A DNA stretch of 6,262 bases from Betaproteobacteria bacterium (GCA_025354965.1 JANXLW010000373.1:1-6262); one strand, 5' to 3'. Counted from the first letter of the stretch, positions 1 to 5,720 are shown. Numbers and translations: made by a program. The notes: generated by a model from the letters alone, not told the origin.

Positions 1-82
1 CCAGCATCGTCGCGATTCGGCTGCAACGGCAGTGCCTGCGACAGATATCCTTAACCTGATTCTGTCCAAACTGAAGGCATGA
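1..82 (+). CDS. proS: Prolyl-tRNA synthetase, C-terminal end (partial)
   Basis: The window opens inside a + strand frame (codons from base 2) that runs 26 codons to a TGA at 80-82. Its tail contains QHRRD followed by about ten variable residues and then DILNLILSKLKA. This lines up by memory with the end of bacterial-type ProS, where a YRR motif is followed by a GDIVEYLVKQIKG-like helix closing the anticodon-binding domain. ProS charges tRNA-Pro with proline in the cytoplasm. Only the extreme C terminus is present, so no catalytic residue can be checked. The stop overlaps the ATG of the next gene (ATGA), which suggests one transcript with translational coupling. A lytic transglycosylase directly after proS is, as I recall, a common arrangement in Burkholderiales and supports the call. 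The short length limits confidence. Confidence 0.72.
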   Translation, partial: QHRRDSAATAVPATDILNLILSKLKA

Positions 83-723
83 ACTTGCCGGTCGCGGCTG
101 CCATGCTTTCCAGGAGAGCCTGCTTTTTTCCCCTACTTTCAGGGATTGGCCTGCTGTCAATCCATGGGCGCGCCGATGCCGGTGCGCAGGTGGAAGAGCC
201 ACTGGTGGATTCGGTGCGCACTGCCTTGAGTTCGGCTGTTTCCAACAGCGCCCCACCGGTGCCTGAGTTCTTCGACACCGAGTCCCGTCTCAAGTACCTG
301 CGGTGGTTGGGTCACATGAGTGAGCGCCTCAAGCGACAAAAACCGGACTGGAATGTTCGCAAGGAGTTTTTGCAAACCACCTGGTACGAAAGTAAGCGCG
401 CCGGGCTGGAGACGTCGCTGGTGCTGGGATTGATCCAGGTGGAAAGCAACTTCCGGAAATTTGCGGTGAGCAGTGTGGGCGCGCGCGGCTACATGCAGGT
501 CATGCCGTTCTGGACTCGGGTTCTGGGTGACGGTGATGCCGCCAAGTTGTTTCACATGCAGACCAATCTGCGCTTTGGCTGCGTGATTCTGCGCCACTAC
601 CTGGATCGGGAAAATGGCAATTTGTTTCTTGCGCTGGGGCGCTACAACGGCTCACGCGGCATGGCGCCGTATCCCAATGCTGTGCTAGGAGCAAAAAAAC
701 GCTGGGAATTGACCCCGGCCTGA
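79..723 (+). CDS. Secreted lytic transglycosylase, SLT domain
   Basis: This 214-residue protein is a lytic murein transglycosylase that would cleave the MurNAc-GlcNAc bond of peptidoglycan in the periplasm. Catalytic Glu122 lies in the ES signature (IQVESNF, 119-125). It is followed by the family motif GYMQVMP (137-143) and the late ALGRYNGS motif (185-192), the usual order of the SLT (goose-lysozyme-like) fold. Residues 1-36 form a signal peptide with SRR at 11-13, a hydrophobic stretch and an ADA cleavage site near 32-34; SRRACFF is a partial twin-arginine motif. No lipobox Cys is seen. The ATG at 79 overlaps the proS stop. An in-frame ATG at 103 would place SRR near the N terminus, and neither start has a well-spaced Shine-Dalgarno, so the true start is uncertain. 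It is a compact single-domain enzyme, shorter than Slt70 and MltD. The exact subfamily is unassigned. Confidence 0.88.
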   Translation: MNLPVAAAMLSRRACFFPLLSGIGLLSIHGRADAGAQVEEPLVDSVRTALSSAVSNSAPPVPEFFDTESRLKYLRWLGHMSERLKRQKPDWNVRKEFLQTTWYESKRAGLETSLVLGLIQVESNFRKFAVSSVGARGYMQVMPFWTRVLGDGDAAKLFHMQTNLRFGCVILRHYLDRENGNLFLALGRYNGSRGMAPYPNAVLGAKKRWELTPA

Positions 724-768
724 GACAAGGCCAGGCGTCAGCGGCGTTGGATGACTCAGCGTGGGTTC

Positions 769-1092
769 TCAGACCTTGGCCGACAAGGCTTGCTGCAACT
801 CACCGTTTTCGTACATCTCCATCATGATGTCCGAGCCGCCAATGAATTCACCATTGACGTAGAGCTGGGGAATGGTGGGCCAGTGGCTGTATTCCTTGAT
901 GCCGGCGCGAATCTCCTCGTCCTCCAGTACGTTCAAGGTTTTCAATGTCTTGAGGTCCACGCCACAAGCCTGCAAAATCTGGATGGCGCGACCGGAAAAG
1001 CCGCATTGGGGGAAGCTGGCACTACCCTTCATGAAAAGAACCACCGGGCTGGATTTAACCAATTCGGCTATGCGCTGTTGTGTATCACTCAT
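769..1092 (-). CDS. grxD: Monothiol glutaredoxin, CGFS type (Grx4/GrxD)
   Basis: This 107-residue protein is full length for bacterial Grx4. It carries the monothiol active site CGFS at 30-33 inside MKGSASFPQCGFS, then the cis-Pro segment WPTIPQLYVNGEFIGG (71-86) and a GSD glutathione-binding turn (86-88). Family knowledge: these proteins bind a [2Fe-2S] cluster with glutathione and a partner (another Grx or a BolA protein), and act in iron-sulfur cluster trafficking and iron homeostasis rather than general disulfide reduction. The ATG at 1092 is preceded by AAGGA (complement of 1101-1105) with 8 nt spacing, which fixes the start. It converges with the transglycosylase (45-nt gap, no clear terminator) and diverges from tsaD. 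The GSAS before FPQ differs from the GTPQ I would expect in E. coli-like members, but the catalytic Cys and TIP motif are intact. Confidence 0.95.
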   Translation of the reverse strand: MSDTQQRIAELVKSSPVVLFMKGSASFPQCGFSGRAIQILQACGVDLKTLKTLNVLEDEEIRAGIKEYSHWPTIPQLYVNGEFIGGSDIMMEMYENGELQQALSAKV

Positions 1093-1121
1093 TTTTAAAA
1101 TCCTTAAGGGTCAATAGCCCG

Positions 1122-1151
1122 ATTATTCCATCTTCGGCGTTGATATGTTGG
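1122..1151 (-). promoter_or_regulatory. Possible grxD promoter
   Basis: On the minus strand AATAAT (complement of 1122-1127) matches five of six bases of a sigma-70 -10 box. The best upstream hexamer is CCAACA (complement of 1146-1151) at 18-nt spacing, only three of six to TTGACA. It would start transcription about 20-25 nt before the grxD ATG. The placement is sensible but the -35 is weak. Confidence 0.3.
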
Positions 1152-1169
1152 CGGTGAGGTTGCTATTTG
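1140..1169 (+). promoter_or_regulatory. Possible tsaD promoter (extended -10)
   Basis: TTGATA at 1140-1145 matches five of six bases of the -35 consensus. After 18 nt comes TATTTG at 1164-1169, preceded by TGC, which gives an extended -10 (TGnTAT). Transcription would begin near 1175, leaving a leader of about 26 nt before the tsaD ATG. It overlaps the candidate grxD promoter on the other strand, so the two genes would share a 108-bp divergent control region. This is a consensus match by eye only. Confidence 0.35.
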
Positions 1170-1200
1170 GGGTGGCACGCATCACCTAAACTCGACGAAT

Positions 1201-2265
1201 ATGGTGAAACCTTTGCAAGTGCTGGGAATAGAATCTTCTTGTGACGAAACAGGTGTGGCTCTGGTCGAAGTACGGGGCAGCGAATTGCCGGTGCTGTTGG
1301 CACATGCCCTGTACAGTCAGATCGAAATGCATCAGGCCTATGGCGGTGTGGTGCCGGAACTGGCCAGTCGCGACCATATTCGCCGGGTGCTGCCCCTGAC
1401 GGAACAGGTGCTGGTGGCCTCCCACTTGAGCCTGGCAGACATCGATGTGGTGGCCTTTACTCGCGGTCCCGGTCTGGCTGGCGCCTTGTTAGTGGGTGCC
1501 GGTGTGGCTTGCTCGTTGGGTGCAGCGCTAAAGAAACCGGTACTGGGTGTGCACCACCTGGAAGGACATTTGCTGTCGCCTTTTCTGAGTGCCGATCCAC
1601 CCGAGTTCCCCTTCGTGGCGCTGCTGGTGTCGGGCGGCCACACGCAATTGATGCGGGTGGACGGCGTCGGACGCTACAGGCTGTTGGGCGAGACCATTGA
1701 TGACGCGGCTGGTGAGGCTTTTGACAAGTCGGCCAAGCTGCTCGGGCTGGGTTACCCGGGTGGTCCGGCACTCTCTAGCTTGGCCGAGAAGGGCAACGCA
1801 CAAGCGTTCAAGCTGCCACGCCCGTTGTTGAAAAGTGGCAACCTTGATTTTTCGTTTGCCGGATTAAAAACGGCGGTGATGGTGCAAGCCAGGAAGCTGG
1901 CGCTGGCCCGGGGCAGCACCGTTGAGGCGCTACCCGCCAATGTGCTGGCCGATCTGGCGGCATCTACCCAGGCAGCGATTGTGGAGGTACTGGTGAAGAA
2001 GTCGCTTGCAGCGTTAACTCAGGCGAATCTGAACCGCTTGGTGGTGGCCGGTGGTGTGGGCGCCAACCGGATGCTGCGTGAACAGCTCAATTCCGAGTGC
2101 GCCGTACGCGAGGTGCGGGTGCACTACCCCGAGCTTCACTTGTGTACCGATAACGGCGCCATGATTGCCATGGCGGCCGCCATGCGACTGCAGTCAGGAC
2201 AACAAACAGCCAGCGACGTTTACGCCTTTGACGTCAAACCTCGCTGGCCCCTGGATGCCTTGTAA
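1201..2265 (+). CDS. tsaD: tRNA N6-threonylcarbamoyladenosine synthase TsaD
   Basis: TsaD (older names Gcp, YgjD) is the catalytic subunit that, with TsaB and TsaE, transfers the threonylcarbamoyl group made by TsaC to A37 of ANN-decoding tRNAs. The 354-residue length is typical. Visible motifs in order: VLGIESSCDET (7-17) at the ASKHA-fold start; HHLEGH (118-123), with metal ligands His119 and His123; VSGGHTQL (143-150); GETIDDAAGEAFDK (163-176); FSFAGLKT (218-225); VAGGVGANR (282-290); and CTDNGAMIA (315-323), where Asp317 should be the third metal ligand. No key residue is missing. The ATG at 1201 puts the first motif at residue 7 as expected, although no good Shine-Dalgarno precedes it. 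It is alone on this strand, divergent from grxD and almost touching the convergent hsp20 gene. The partner genes tsaB, tsaE and tsaC are not in the window. Confidence 0.98.
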   Translation: MVKPLQVLGIESSCDETGVALVEVRGSELPVLLAHALYSQIEMHQAYGGVVPELASRDHIRRVLPLTEQVLVASHLSLADIDVVAFTRGPGLAGALLVGAGVACSLGAALKKPVLGVHHLEGHLLSPFLSADPPEFPFVALLVSGGHTQLMRVDGVGRYRLLGETIDDAAGEAFDKSAKLLGLGYPGGPALSSLAEKGNAQAFKLPRPLLKSGNLDFSFAGLKTAVMVQARKLALARGSTVEALPANVLADLAASTQAAIVEVLVKKSLAALTQANLNRLVVAGGVGANRMLREQLNSECAVREVRVHYPELHLCTDNGAMIAMAAAMRLQSGQQTASDVYAFDVKPRWPLDAL

Positions 2266-2268
2266 AAA

Positions 2269-2649
2269 TCACTGAATGGGCAACTCGATCACGCGGCTAA
2301 CCGGCACTACTTTGCCAAGTTTGAGGGTCAGCACACCGTTCTCCAGTTTGGCTTCGCTGCTTGCCACATCGATGTCTTGCGGCAATTCATAAGCTTGCCG
2401 GTACTGGCGTGGCGCGCCTTCTTTGGTCTCAATGCGCACGATAGCGCCTTCAACGTTGATGCTCAACTGGTCCCTGGCAATGCCGGGTACATCGAATGAC
2501 AAGGTGTAGGACTTGTCATCTTGCTCCATGACGCACGATTTCTGGCGACTGACCAGTTGCGCCTCTGAGAGGAAGCGTTCCAGCGAGCGACCCGTCGGTG
2601 AAAATAGCTGACGGTGAAACCCGGCCGGGGTGGTGGTGGCAAAAAACAT
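2269..2649 (-). CDS. Small heat-shock protein, Hsp20/alpha-crystallin family
   Basis: This is a 126-residue ATP-independent holdase of the Hsp20 family, which binds unfolding proteins in the cytoplasm. The alpha-crystallin domain spans about residues 40-124: SYTLSFDVPGI (48-58) is the early beta-strand and Pro-Gly motif, and AKLENGVLTLKL (100-111) is the conserved A-x-L-x-N-G-V-L signature. The C terminus ends ELPIQ, so LPI may serve as a degenerate I-x-I tail that docks oligomer partners. The start at 2649 is chosen because AAGGAG (complement of 2657-2662) sits 7 nt upstream. A longer in-frame version starting at 2685 would add 12 unfamiliar residues and place the ribosome binding site inside the gene. 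MFFA is, as I recall, a common beginning for these proteins in Burkholderiales. Its stop is 3 nt from that of tsaD. Stress induction is expected for the family; a possible sigma-32 element is listed separately. Confidence 0.93.
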   Translation of the reverse strand: MFFATTTPAGFHRQLFSPTGRSLERFLSEAQLVSRQKSCVMEQDDKSYTLSFDVPGIARDQLSINVEGAIVRIETKEGAPRQYRQAYELPQDIDVASSEAKLENGVLTLKLGKVVPVSRVIELPIQ

Positions 2650-2671
2650 GTTGTGACTCCTTGTACACTGC

Positions 2672-2695
2672 GCGGCGTTCGACATGAACGGCCGC
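2672..2695. other. Interrupted palindrome between hsp20 and the binding-protein gene
   Basis: CGTTC at 2676-2680 and GAACG at 2686-2690 are perfect inverted arms around GACAT. With one base (2691) bulged, GCGG at 2672-2675 and CCGC at 2692-2695 extend this to nine pairs. It lies in the 95-bp divergent region, flanked by two direct copies of CTTGTAC (2660-2666 and 2695-2701). It could be an operator for either gene or a hairpin in the hsp20 leader. The pairing is directly visible; the function is unknown. Confidence 0.45.
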
Positions 2696-2703
2696 TTGTA
2701 CCG

Positions 2704-2732
2704 AAGCTGCGAGTGAAGTGTCCCATTTCAAG
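2704..2732 (-). promoter_or_regulatory. Possible heat-shock (sigma-32) promoter of hsp20
   Basis: CTTGAA on the minus strand (complement of 2727-2732) is an exact match to the sigma-32 -35 core. The expected CCCCAT-type -10 about 13-15 nt downstream is poorly matched (TCGCAGCT at 14 nt). A start near 2700 would leave a leader of about 50 nt ahead of hsp20. The only support is the -35 match and the identity of the gene. Confidence 0.25.
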
Positions 2733-2744
2733 AGAAATTCCAAT

Positions 2745-4037
2745 ATGTTTATTCTTCATCGCCAGCTCTTGAAATTGCTGGCGGTGGCACTATGGGTGCC
2801 GATATTTGCGCTCGCGCAAGTGGCGCCAGCACCTATCAAGCTCGCCATGATTGAGAGCTTGAGTGGTTCGTTTGGCAACACCGGTGAGGCCGTGTTTCGC
2901 AACCTGGTGTGGGCGGTCGAACGTGTTAACGCACGTGGCGGCGTGAAGCTGGCGGGTACCGGTGGTGCAACTACTGTCCATCGTCCACTGGTACTTGAGC
3001 GCTATGACAGCAAGGGTCAGAACGAGGAAGCCTTGTCGGCCCTCAAGTCGGCCATTGACGACGGTGCACAGTTTGTGCTGCAAGGCAACTCGTCGGCCAC
3101 GGCAGCGGCTCTGATCGACGCTATCAACAAGCACAACGAACGTGAGCCGGACAAGCGTGTGTTGTTCCTGAACTATTCGGCAGTCGACCCCATTTTGACC
3201 AATGAGAAATGCAGTTTCTGGCATTTTCGATTTGATGCTCATGCCGACATGCGCTTGGCCGCGTTGATGGAGGTGATTCGGGATGACAAGGCCGTGAAGA
3301 GCGTCTACCTGATAGGGCAGGACTACAGCTTTGGCCAGGCCGTATTGCGCGAGGCGAAGCGGCAACTGGCTGTGCAGCGTCCGGATATGCAGGTTGTGGG
3401 CGATGAATTGCACCCGATGGGACGTGTCAAGGACTTTTTGCCGTACGCCTCCAAAATCAAGGCGAGTGGTGCCCAGGCAGTTGTCACCGGCAACTGGGGC
3501 AACGACCTGACGCTGCTGGTCAAGGCCGCGAAAGAGCTTGGTTTCGAGGGCAAGTTCTACACTTTCTATGGCAACGCGCTGGGTGCACCTGCAGCGATGG
3601 GTGACGCTGGCGTGGGCAATGTGATGGCCGTGGCCGACTGGCTGCCCAACGTGCAGACTGCGCAAAGCGAGTCCTTCTACCAATCGTTTCGCCAGCGTTA
3701 CCCGAAGCCGGCCGATGATTACGTTCATATGCGTATGCAACTGATGGTGGAGTCTCTGGTGCAGGCGATTGAAAAAGCTGGGACGACGAATGCAATAGCA
3801 GTCGCCAACCATTTGGAGCGAGTCAGGATCACTTTAAGCTCACAAAGTGGGATGATGCGAGCGTCTGATCACCAGTTCCAGCAAGCGCTGGTGGTGGGCG
3901 TAATGGACCGGCAGGGCGCCCCCGGCGTCAAGTTTGATGTGGAAGGCTCGGGCTACGGTTTTCGCGTCATCAAGACCATAACGGCAGCCCGAGCGGAACA
4001 GCCCACCACCTGCAAGATGCAACGTCCGTTACTGTAA
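2745..4037 (+). CDS. Branched-chain-amino-acid-type ABC transporter periplasmic binding protein
   Basis: This 430-residue protein is a type I periplasmic binding protein of the LivJ/LivK (Peripla_BP_6) kind. Such proteins capture small ligands, often amino acids or amides, for an ABC importer. The ATG at 2745 starts a clean signal peptide: basic N end HRQLLK (5-10), hydrophobic core to about 21, and likely ALA cleavage after residue 24. The mature protein opens IKLAMIESLSGSFGNTGEAV, the ligand-pocket start typical of the family. Later landmarks are LQGNSSATAAA (112-122), YLIGQDYSFGQ (188-198) and VVTGNWGNDL (246-255). Cys156 (NEKCSFW) and Cys423 (TTCKM) might form a disulfide. There is no lipobox Cys. 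An in-frame GTG at 2718 would add nine polar residues before the signal, so I prefer 2745; AAGAGA at 2730-2735 is a weak ribosome binding site. No permease or ATPase gene is adjacent, so the ligand cannot be named. Confidence 0.93.
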   Translation: MFILHRQLLKLLAVALWVPIFALAQVAPAPIKLAMIESLSGSFGNTGEAVFRNLVWAVERVNARGGVKLAGTGGATTVHRPLVLERYDSKGQNEEALSALKSAIDDGAQFVLQGNSSATAAALIDAINKHNEREPDKRVLFLNYSAVDPILTNEKCSFWHFRFDAHADMRLAALMEVIRDDKAVKSVYLIGQDYSFGQAVLREAKRQLAVQRPDMQVVGDELHPMGRVKDFLPYASKIKASGAQAVVTGNWGNDLTLLVKAAKELGFEGKFYTFYGNALGAPAAMGDAGVGNVMAVADWLPNVQTAQSESFYQSFRQRYPKPADDYVHMRMQLMVESLVQAIEKAGTTNAIAVANHLERVRITLSSQSGMMRASDHQFQQALVVGVMDRQGAPGVKFDVEGSGYGFRVIKTITAARAEQPTTCKMQRPLL

Positions 4038-4060
4038 CGATCCACCAACCTGAGCCTGCC

Positions 4061-5236
4061 ATGCGTCAAGTCATCCAGAACCTCGAAGAATCCAGAATCC
4101 GCGAAGTCGCCAACGCAGGCATGGGGCGTAGCGATGTGCTGGCCTTCTGGTTTGGTGAGAGTGACGAGGTCACGCCCGATTTCATCCGGCAGGCGGCAAT
4201 AGAGTCGTTGCAGCGTGGCGAAACCTTTTATTCTCACAACCTCGGGTTGCCCGAACTGCGCACAGCGATCGCCAGCTACATGAGCGAGCGCCACGGTCAT
4301 ATTGGGGTGGACCGCTTGGCTGTCACCAGCGGCGGCGTCAACGCGTTGATGCTGGCCGTGCAGCAGTTGGTGGATGCGGGCGATGAAGTGGTGGCCGTGA
4401 CACCGGTGTGGCCCAACCTGACGGCACAGCCCGCCATCATGGGGGCCTGCGTCAAGTGTGTGGCATTGGCGCCGGTGGACGGTGCCTGGACGCTGGATAT
4501 GGGTGCACTGCTGAAAGCTGTTACTCGGGCCACCAAGGTGTTGATCATCAATGCCCCGAACAATCCGACCGGCTGGACGCTCACTCGTGATGAGCAGGAG
4601 CGCATCATGGATCACTGCCGTGTTACCGGCACCTGGATATTGGCTGACGAGGTTTACGAGCGGCTTTACTATGAATCGACCTGCAACGGCTGCGCCCCGA
4701 GTTTCCTGGATGTCGCGTTGCCGGAAGATCGCCTCGTGGTGGTGCACAGTTTTTCCAAGAGCTTTCTCATGACCGGTTGGCGTCTGGGCTGGCTGGTGAT
4801 GCCACCATCCATGACGCACCACATGGGAAAGTTGATCGAATTCAACACCTCGTGCGCCAGTGTTTTTACGCAGCGTGCGGGTGTGGTGGCTTTGAATCGA
4901 AGCGATGAAGTGACGCCCCGGGTGGTGGTGCATCTGAAGGTCTGCCGTGACACGCTGGTCCCTTTGTTGCGGGCGATTGCGGGCGTGCAGGTGGCCCCGG
5001 CACGTGGCGGTATGTATGCTTTTTTCCGGATGGTGGGCTTTGATGATTCACTGACTACTGCCAAACGACTGGTGCTGGAGGCGGGTTTGGGCCTGGCGCC
5101 GGGTGACGCCTTCGCTCCTGAGGCGCGCGGCTGGCTGCGTTGGTGCTTTGCTTCAAAGGACACGCAGCGACTGGTGGCGGGAGTGGATCGACTGCGGGAC
5201 TGGCTCCGCCGGGAGGCTGGCATCGCCCCAGGTTAG
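4061..5236 (+). CDS. Class I/II PLP-dependent aminotransferase
   Basis: This 391-residue protein is a fold-type I aminotransferase of the aspartate aminotransferase superfamily. Visible cofactor and substrate residues: YSHNLGLPELR (57-67); NAPNNPTG (164-171), whose Asn168 should contact the PLP hydroxyl; ADEVYERLYY (195-204), with Asp196 to the pyridine nitrogen and Tyr199; SFSKSF (230-235), with Lys233 as the Schiff-base lysine; GWRLGW (239-244), with Arg241 to the phosphate; and GWLRWCF (357-363), whose Arg360 should bind the substrate alpha-carboxylate. All key positions are intact. Length is normal and there is no signal peptide, so it is cytoplasmic. It starts 23 nt after the binding-protein stop with only a weak TGAG at 4051-4054 as ribosome binding site, so the two are probably co-transcribed. 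That suggests, without proving, use of an imported amino acid. The specific amino donor cannot be read from sequence. Confidence 0.94.
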   Translation: MRQVIQNLEESRIREVANAGMGRSDVLAFWFGESDEVTPDFIRQAAIESLQRGETFYSHNLGLPELRTAIASYMSERHGHIGVDRLAVTSGGVNALMLAVQQLVDAGDEVVAVTPVWPNLTAQPAIMGACVKCVALAPVDGAWTLDMGALLKAVTRATKVLIINAPNNPTGWTLTRDEQERIMDHCRVTGTWILADEVYERLYYESTCNGCAPSFLDVALPEDRLVVVHSFSKSFLMTGWRLGWLVMPPSMTHHMGKLIEFNTSCASVFTQRAGVVALNRSDEVTPRVVVHLKVCRDTLVPLLRAIAGVQVAPARGGMYAFFRMVGFDDSLTTAKRLVLEAGLGLAPGDAFAPEARGWLRWCFASKDTQRLVAGVDRLRDWLRREAGIAPG

Positions 5237-5274
5237 GGGGTGGCGAAGCGACACGAAGTGCGCGTAGCCTGGGG
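5226..5274 (+). other. Compound inverted repeat between aminotransferase stop and rpsO promoter
   Basis: CCCCAGGTTA (5226-5235) pairs with TAGCCTGGGG (5265-5274) over ten positions, one of them G-U. Inside the loop, GCG-A-CAC (5248-5254) pairs with GTG-CGC (5258-5263) around GAA, leaving the A unpaired. It overlaps the aminotransferase stop codon and ends 6 nt before TATAAT of rpsO. With no U-tract it is not a classic intrinsic terminator. It might aid 3' end formation or stability of the upstream mRNA, or act as DNA at the rpsO promoter. Confidence 0.4.
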
Positions 5275-5286
5275 TCGAGCTATAAT
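5257..5286 (+). promoter_or_regulatory. rpsO promoter
   Basis: A perfect TATAAT occurs at 5281-5286, 83 nt before the rpsO ATG. The region 16-18 nt upstream (5257-5264, AGTGCGCG) has no recognisable TTGACA, so the -35 is weak or replaced by other contacts. Transcription would start near 5293, just where the first leader hairpin begins. The exact -10, its position ahead of a ribosomal protein gene and the structured leader make this a credible promoter. Confidence 0.65.
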
Positions 5287-5292
5287 CGTTGG

Positions 5293-5363
5293 GCTTTGCA
5301 CATTGCATAAGCGCACGTCAGGGGCAGTTCCAGCGCCTGACGCAAGTTCACTATTCACAGGAA
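5293..5363 (+). promoter_or_regulatory. Structured rpsO leader with possible SD-trapping pseudoknot
   Basis: Two hairpins follow the predicted start site. Hairpin I: GCTTTGCA (5293-5300) pairs with TGCA and AAGC (5304-5307, 5309-5312), loop CAT, with T5308 bulged. Hairpin II: CGTCAGG (5316-5322) pairs with CCTGACG (5336-5342), continues past a G-G mismatch with two more pairs, and has loop AGTTCCA (5326-5332). In that loop TTCC (5328-5331) is complementary to GGAA (5360-5363) in the rpsO Shine-Dalgarno, so an H-type pseudoknot could form over the ribosome binding site. In E. coli, S15 represses its own translation by stabilising a pseudoknot in its leader. The pairing is seen; the control role is inferred. 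Confidence 0.5.
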
Positions 5364-5369
5364 ATTGAC

Positions 5370-5636
5370 ATGATCGCATCCAGTATCAAAGCCGCTGTCG
5401 TCAAAGACAACGCACGCCAAGTCGGTGACACAGGTAGCCCCGAAGTGCAAGTGGCACTGTTGACGGCCCGTATCAACGAACTCACCCCCCACTTTAAGAC
5501 CCACGCCAAAGACCACCATGGTCGCCGTGGTCTGTTGCGCATGGTGAGCCGTCGTCGCAAACTGCTGGATTACCTGAAATCCAAAGACGCTGACCGCTAT
5601 TCCGAACTGATTACCAAGCTGGGTCTGCGCAAGTAA
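5370..5636 (+). CDS. rpsO: 30S ribosomal protein S15
   Basis: The 88-residue product matches S15 along its length. It contains TGSPEVQVALLTARINELTPH (20-40), then HAKDHHGRRGLLRMVSRRRKLLDYL (44-68), which carries the HxxDHHxRRGL signature, and a C-terminal YSELITKLGLRK. S15 is a primary 16S rRNA-binding protein that organises the central domain (three-way junction of h20, h21 and h22) early in 30S assembly. The ATG at 5370 is preceded by AGGA (5359-5362) with 7 nt spacing. The frame stays open upstream to 5289, but that stretch is the leader, not protein. Length is normal (E. coli S15 has 89 codons). It has its own promoter and terminator, with pnp next, the widely conserved rpsO-pnp order. 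Confidence 0.98.
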   Translation: MIASSIKAAVVKDNARQVGDTGSPEVQVALLTARINELTPHFKTHAKDHHGRRGLLRMVSRRRKLLDYLKSKDADRYSELITKLGLRK

Positions 5637-5656
5637 TTGACGATTGAATGATGAAC

Positions 5657-5689
5657 GCCTGAGTTAGTTTGCTAGCTCAGGCTTTTTTT
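5657..5689 (+). terminator. Rho-independent terminator after rpsO
   Basis: GCCTGAG (5657-5663) pairs perfectly with CTCAGGC (5676-5682). The stem continues with one G-U and three more pairs (TAG with CTA) around loop TTTG, for 11 pairs in total. It is followed directly by seven T residues (5683-5689). It starts 20 nt after the rpsO stop. In E. coli the equivalent terminator is leaky and some transcripts continue into pnp; the same may hold here because no clear pnp promoter is visible. Confidence 0.93.
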
Positions 5690-5720
5690 ACTTCGGAGCA
5701 GGCAAAAACGGAGCGAAGCT

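Noticed and set aside
724..768. Terminator between the convergent transglycosylase and grxD genes
   Set aside because: I could not find a stem with a following U-tract on either strand in these 45 bases.
751..1098. 115-codon + strand open frame opposite grxD
   Set aside because: The glutaredoxin on the minus strand has CGFS, TIP and a good ribosome binding site. This frame has nothing recognisable.
2650..2685. 12-residue N-terminal extension of Hsp20 from the ATG at 2685
   Set aside because: It would bury the AAGGAG ribosome binding site (2657-2662) in the coding region and adds residues not typical of the family.
2790..3812. 340-codon open frame on the minus strand opposite the binding-protein gene
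   Set aside because: It is rich in His, Arg and Gln with no recognisable motif. It mirrors a well-supported + strand gene in GC-rich sequence, so it is a codon-bias shadow.
3953..4933. 326-codon open frame on the minus strand across the aminotransferase
   Set aside because: It has a His-rich composition with no family motif and overlaps a complete aminotransferase with all catalytic residues, so it is a shadow frame.
5289..5369. N-terminal extension of S15 by 27 codons
   Set aside because: It begins inside the predicted leader only 3 nt after TATAAT, has no family similarity, and a good Shine-Dalgarno supports the internal ATG at 5370.
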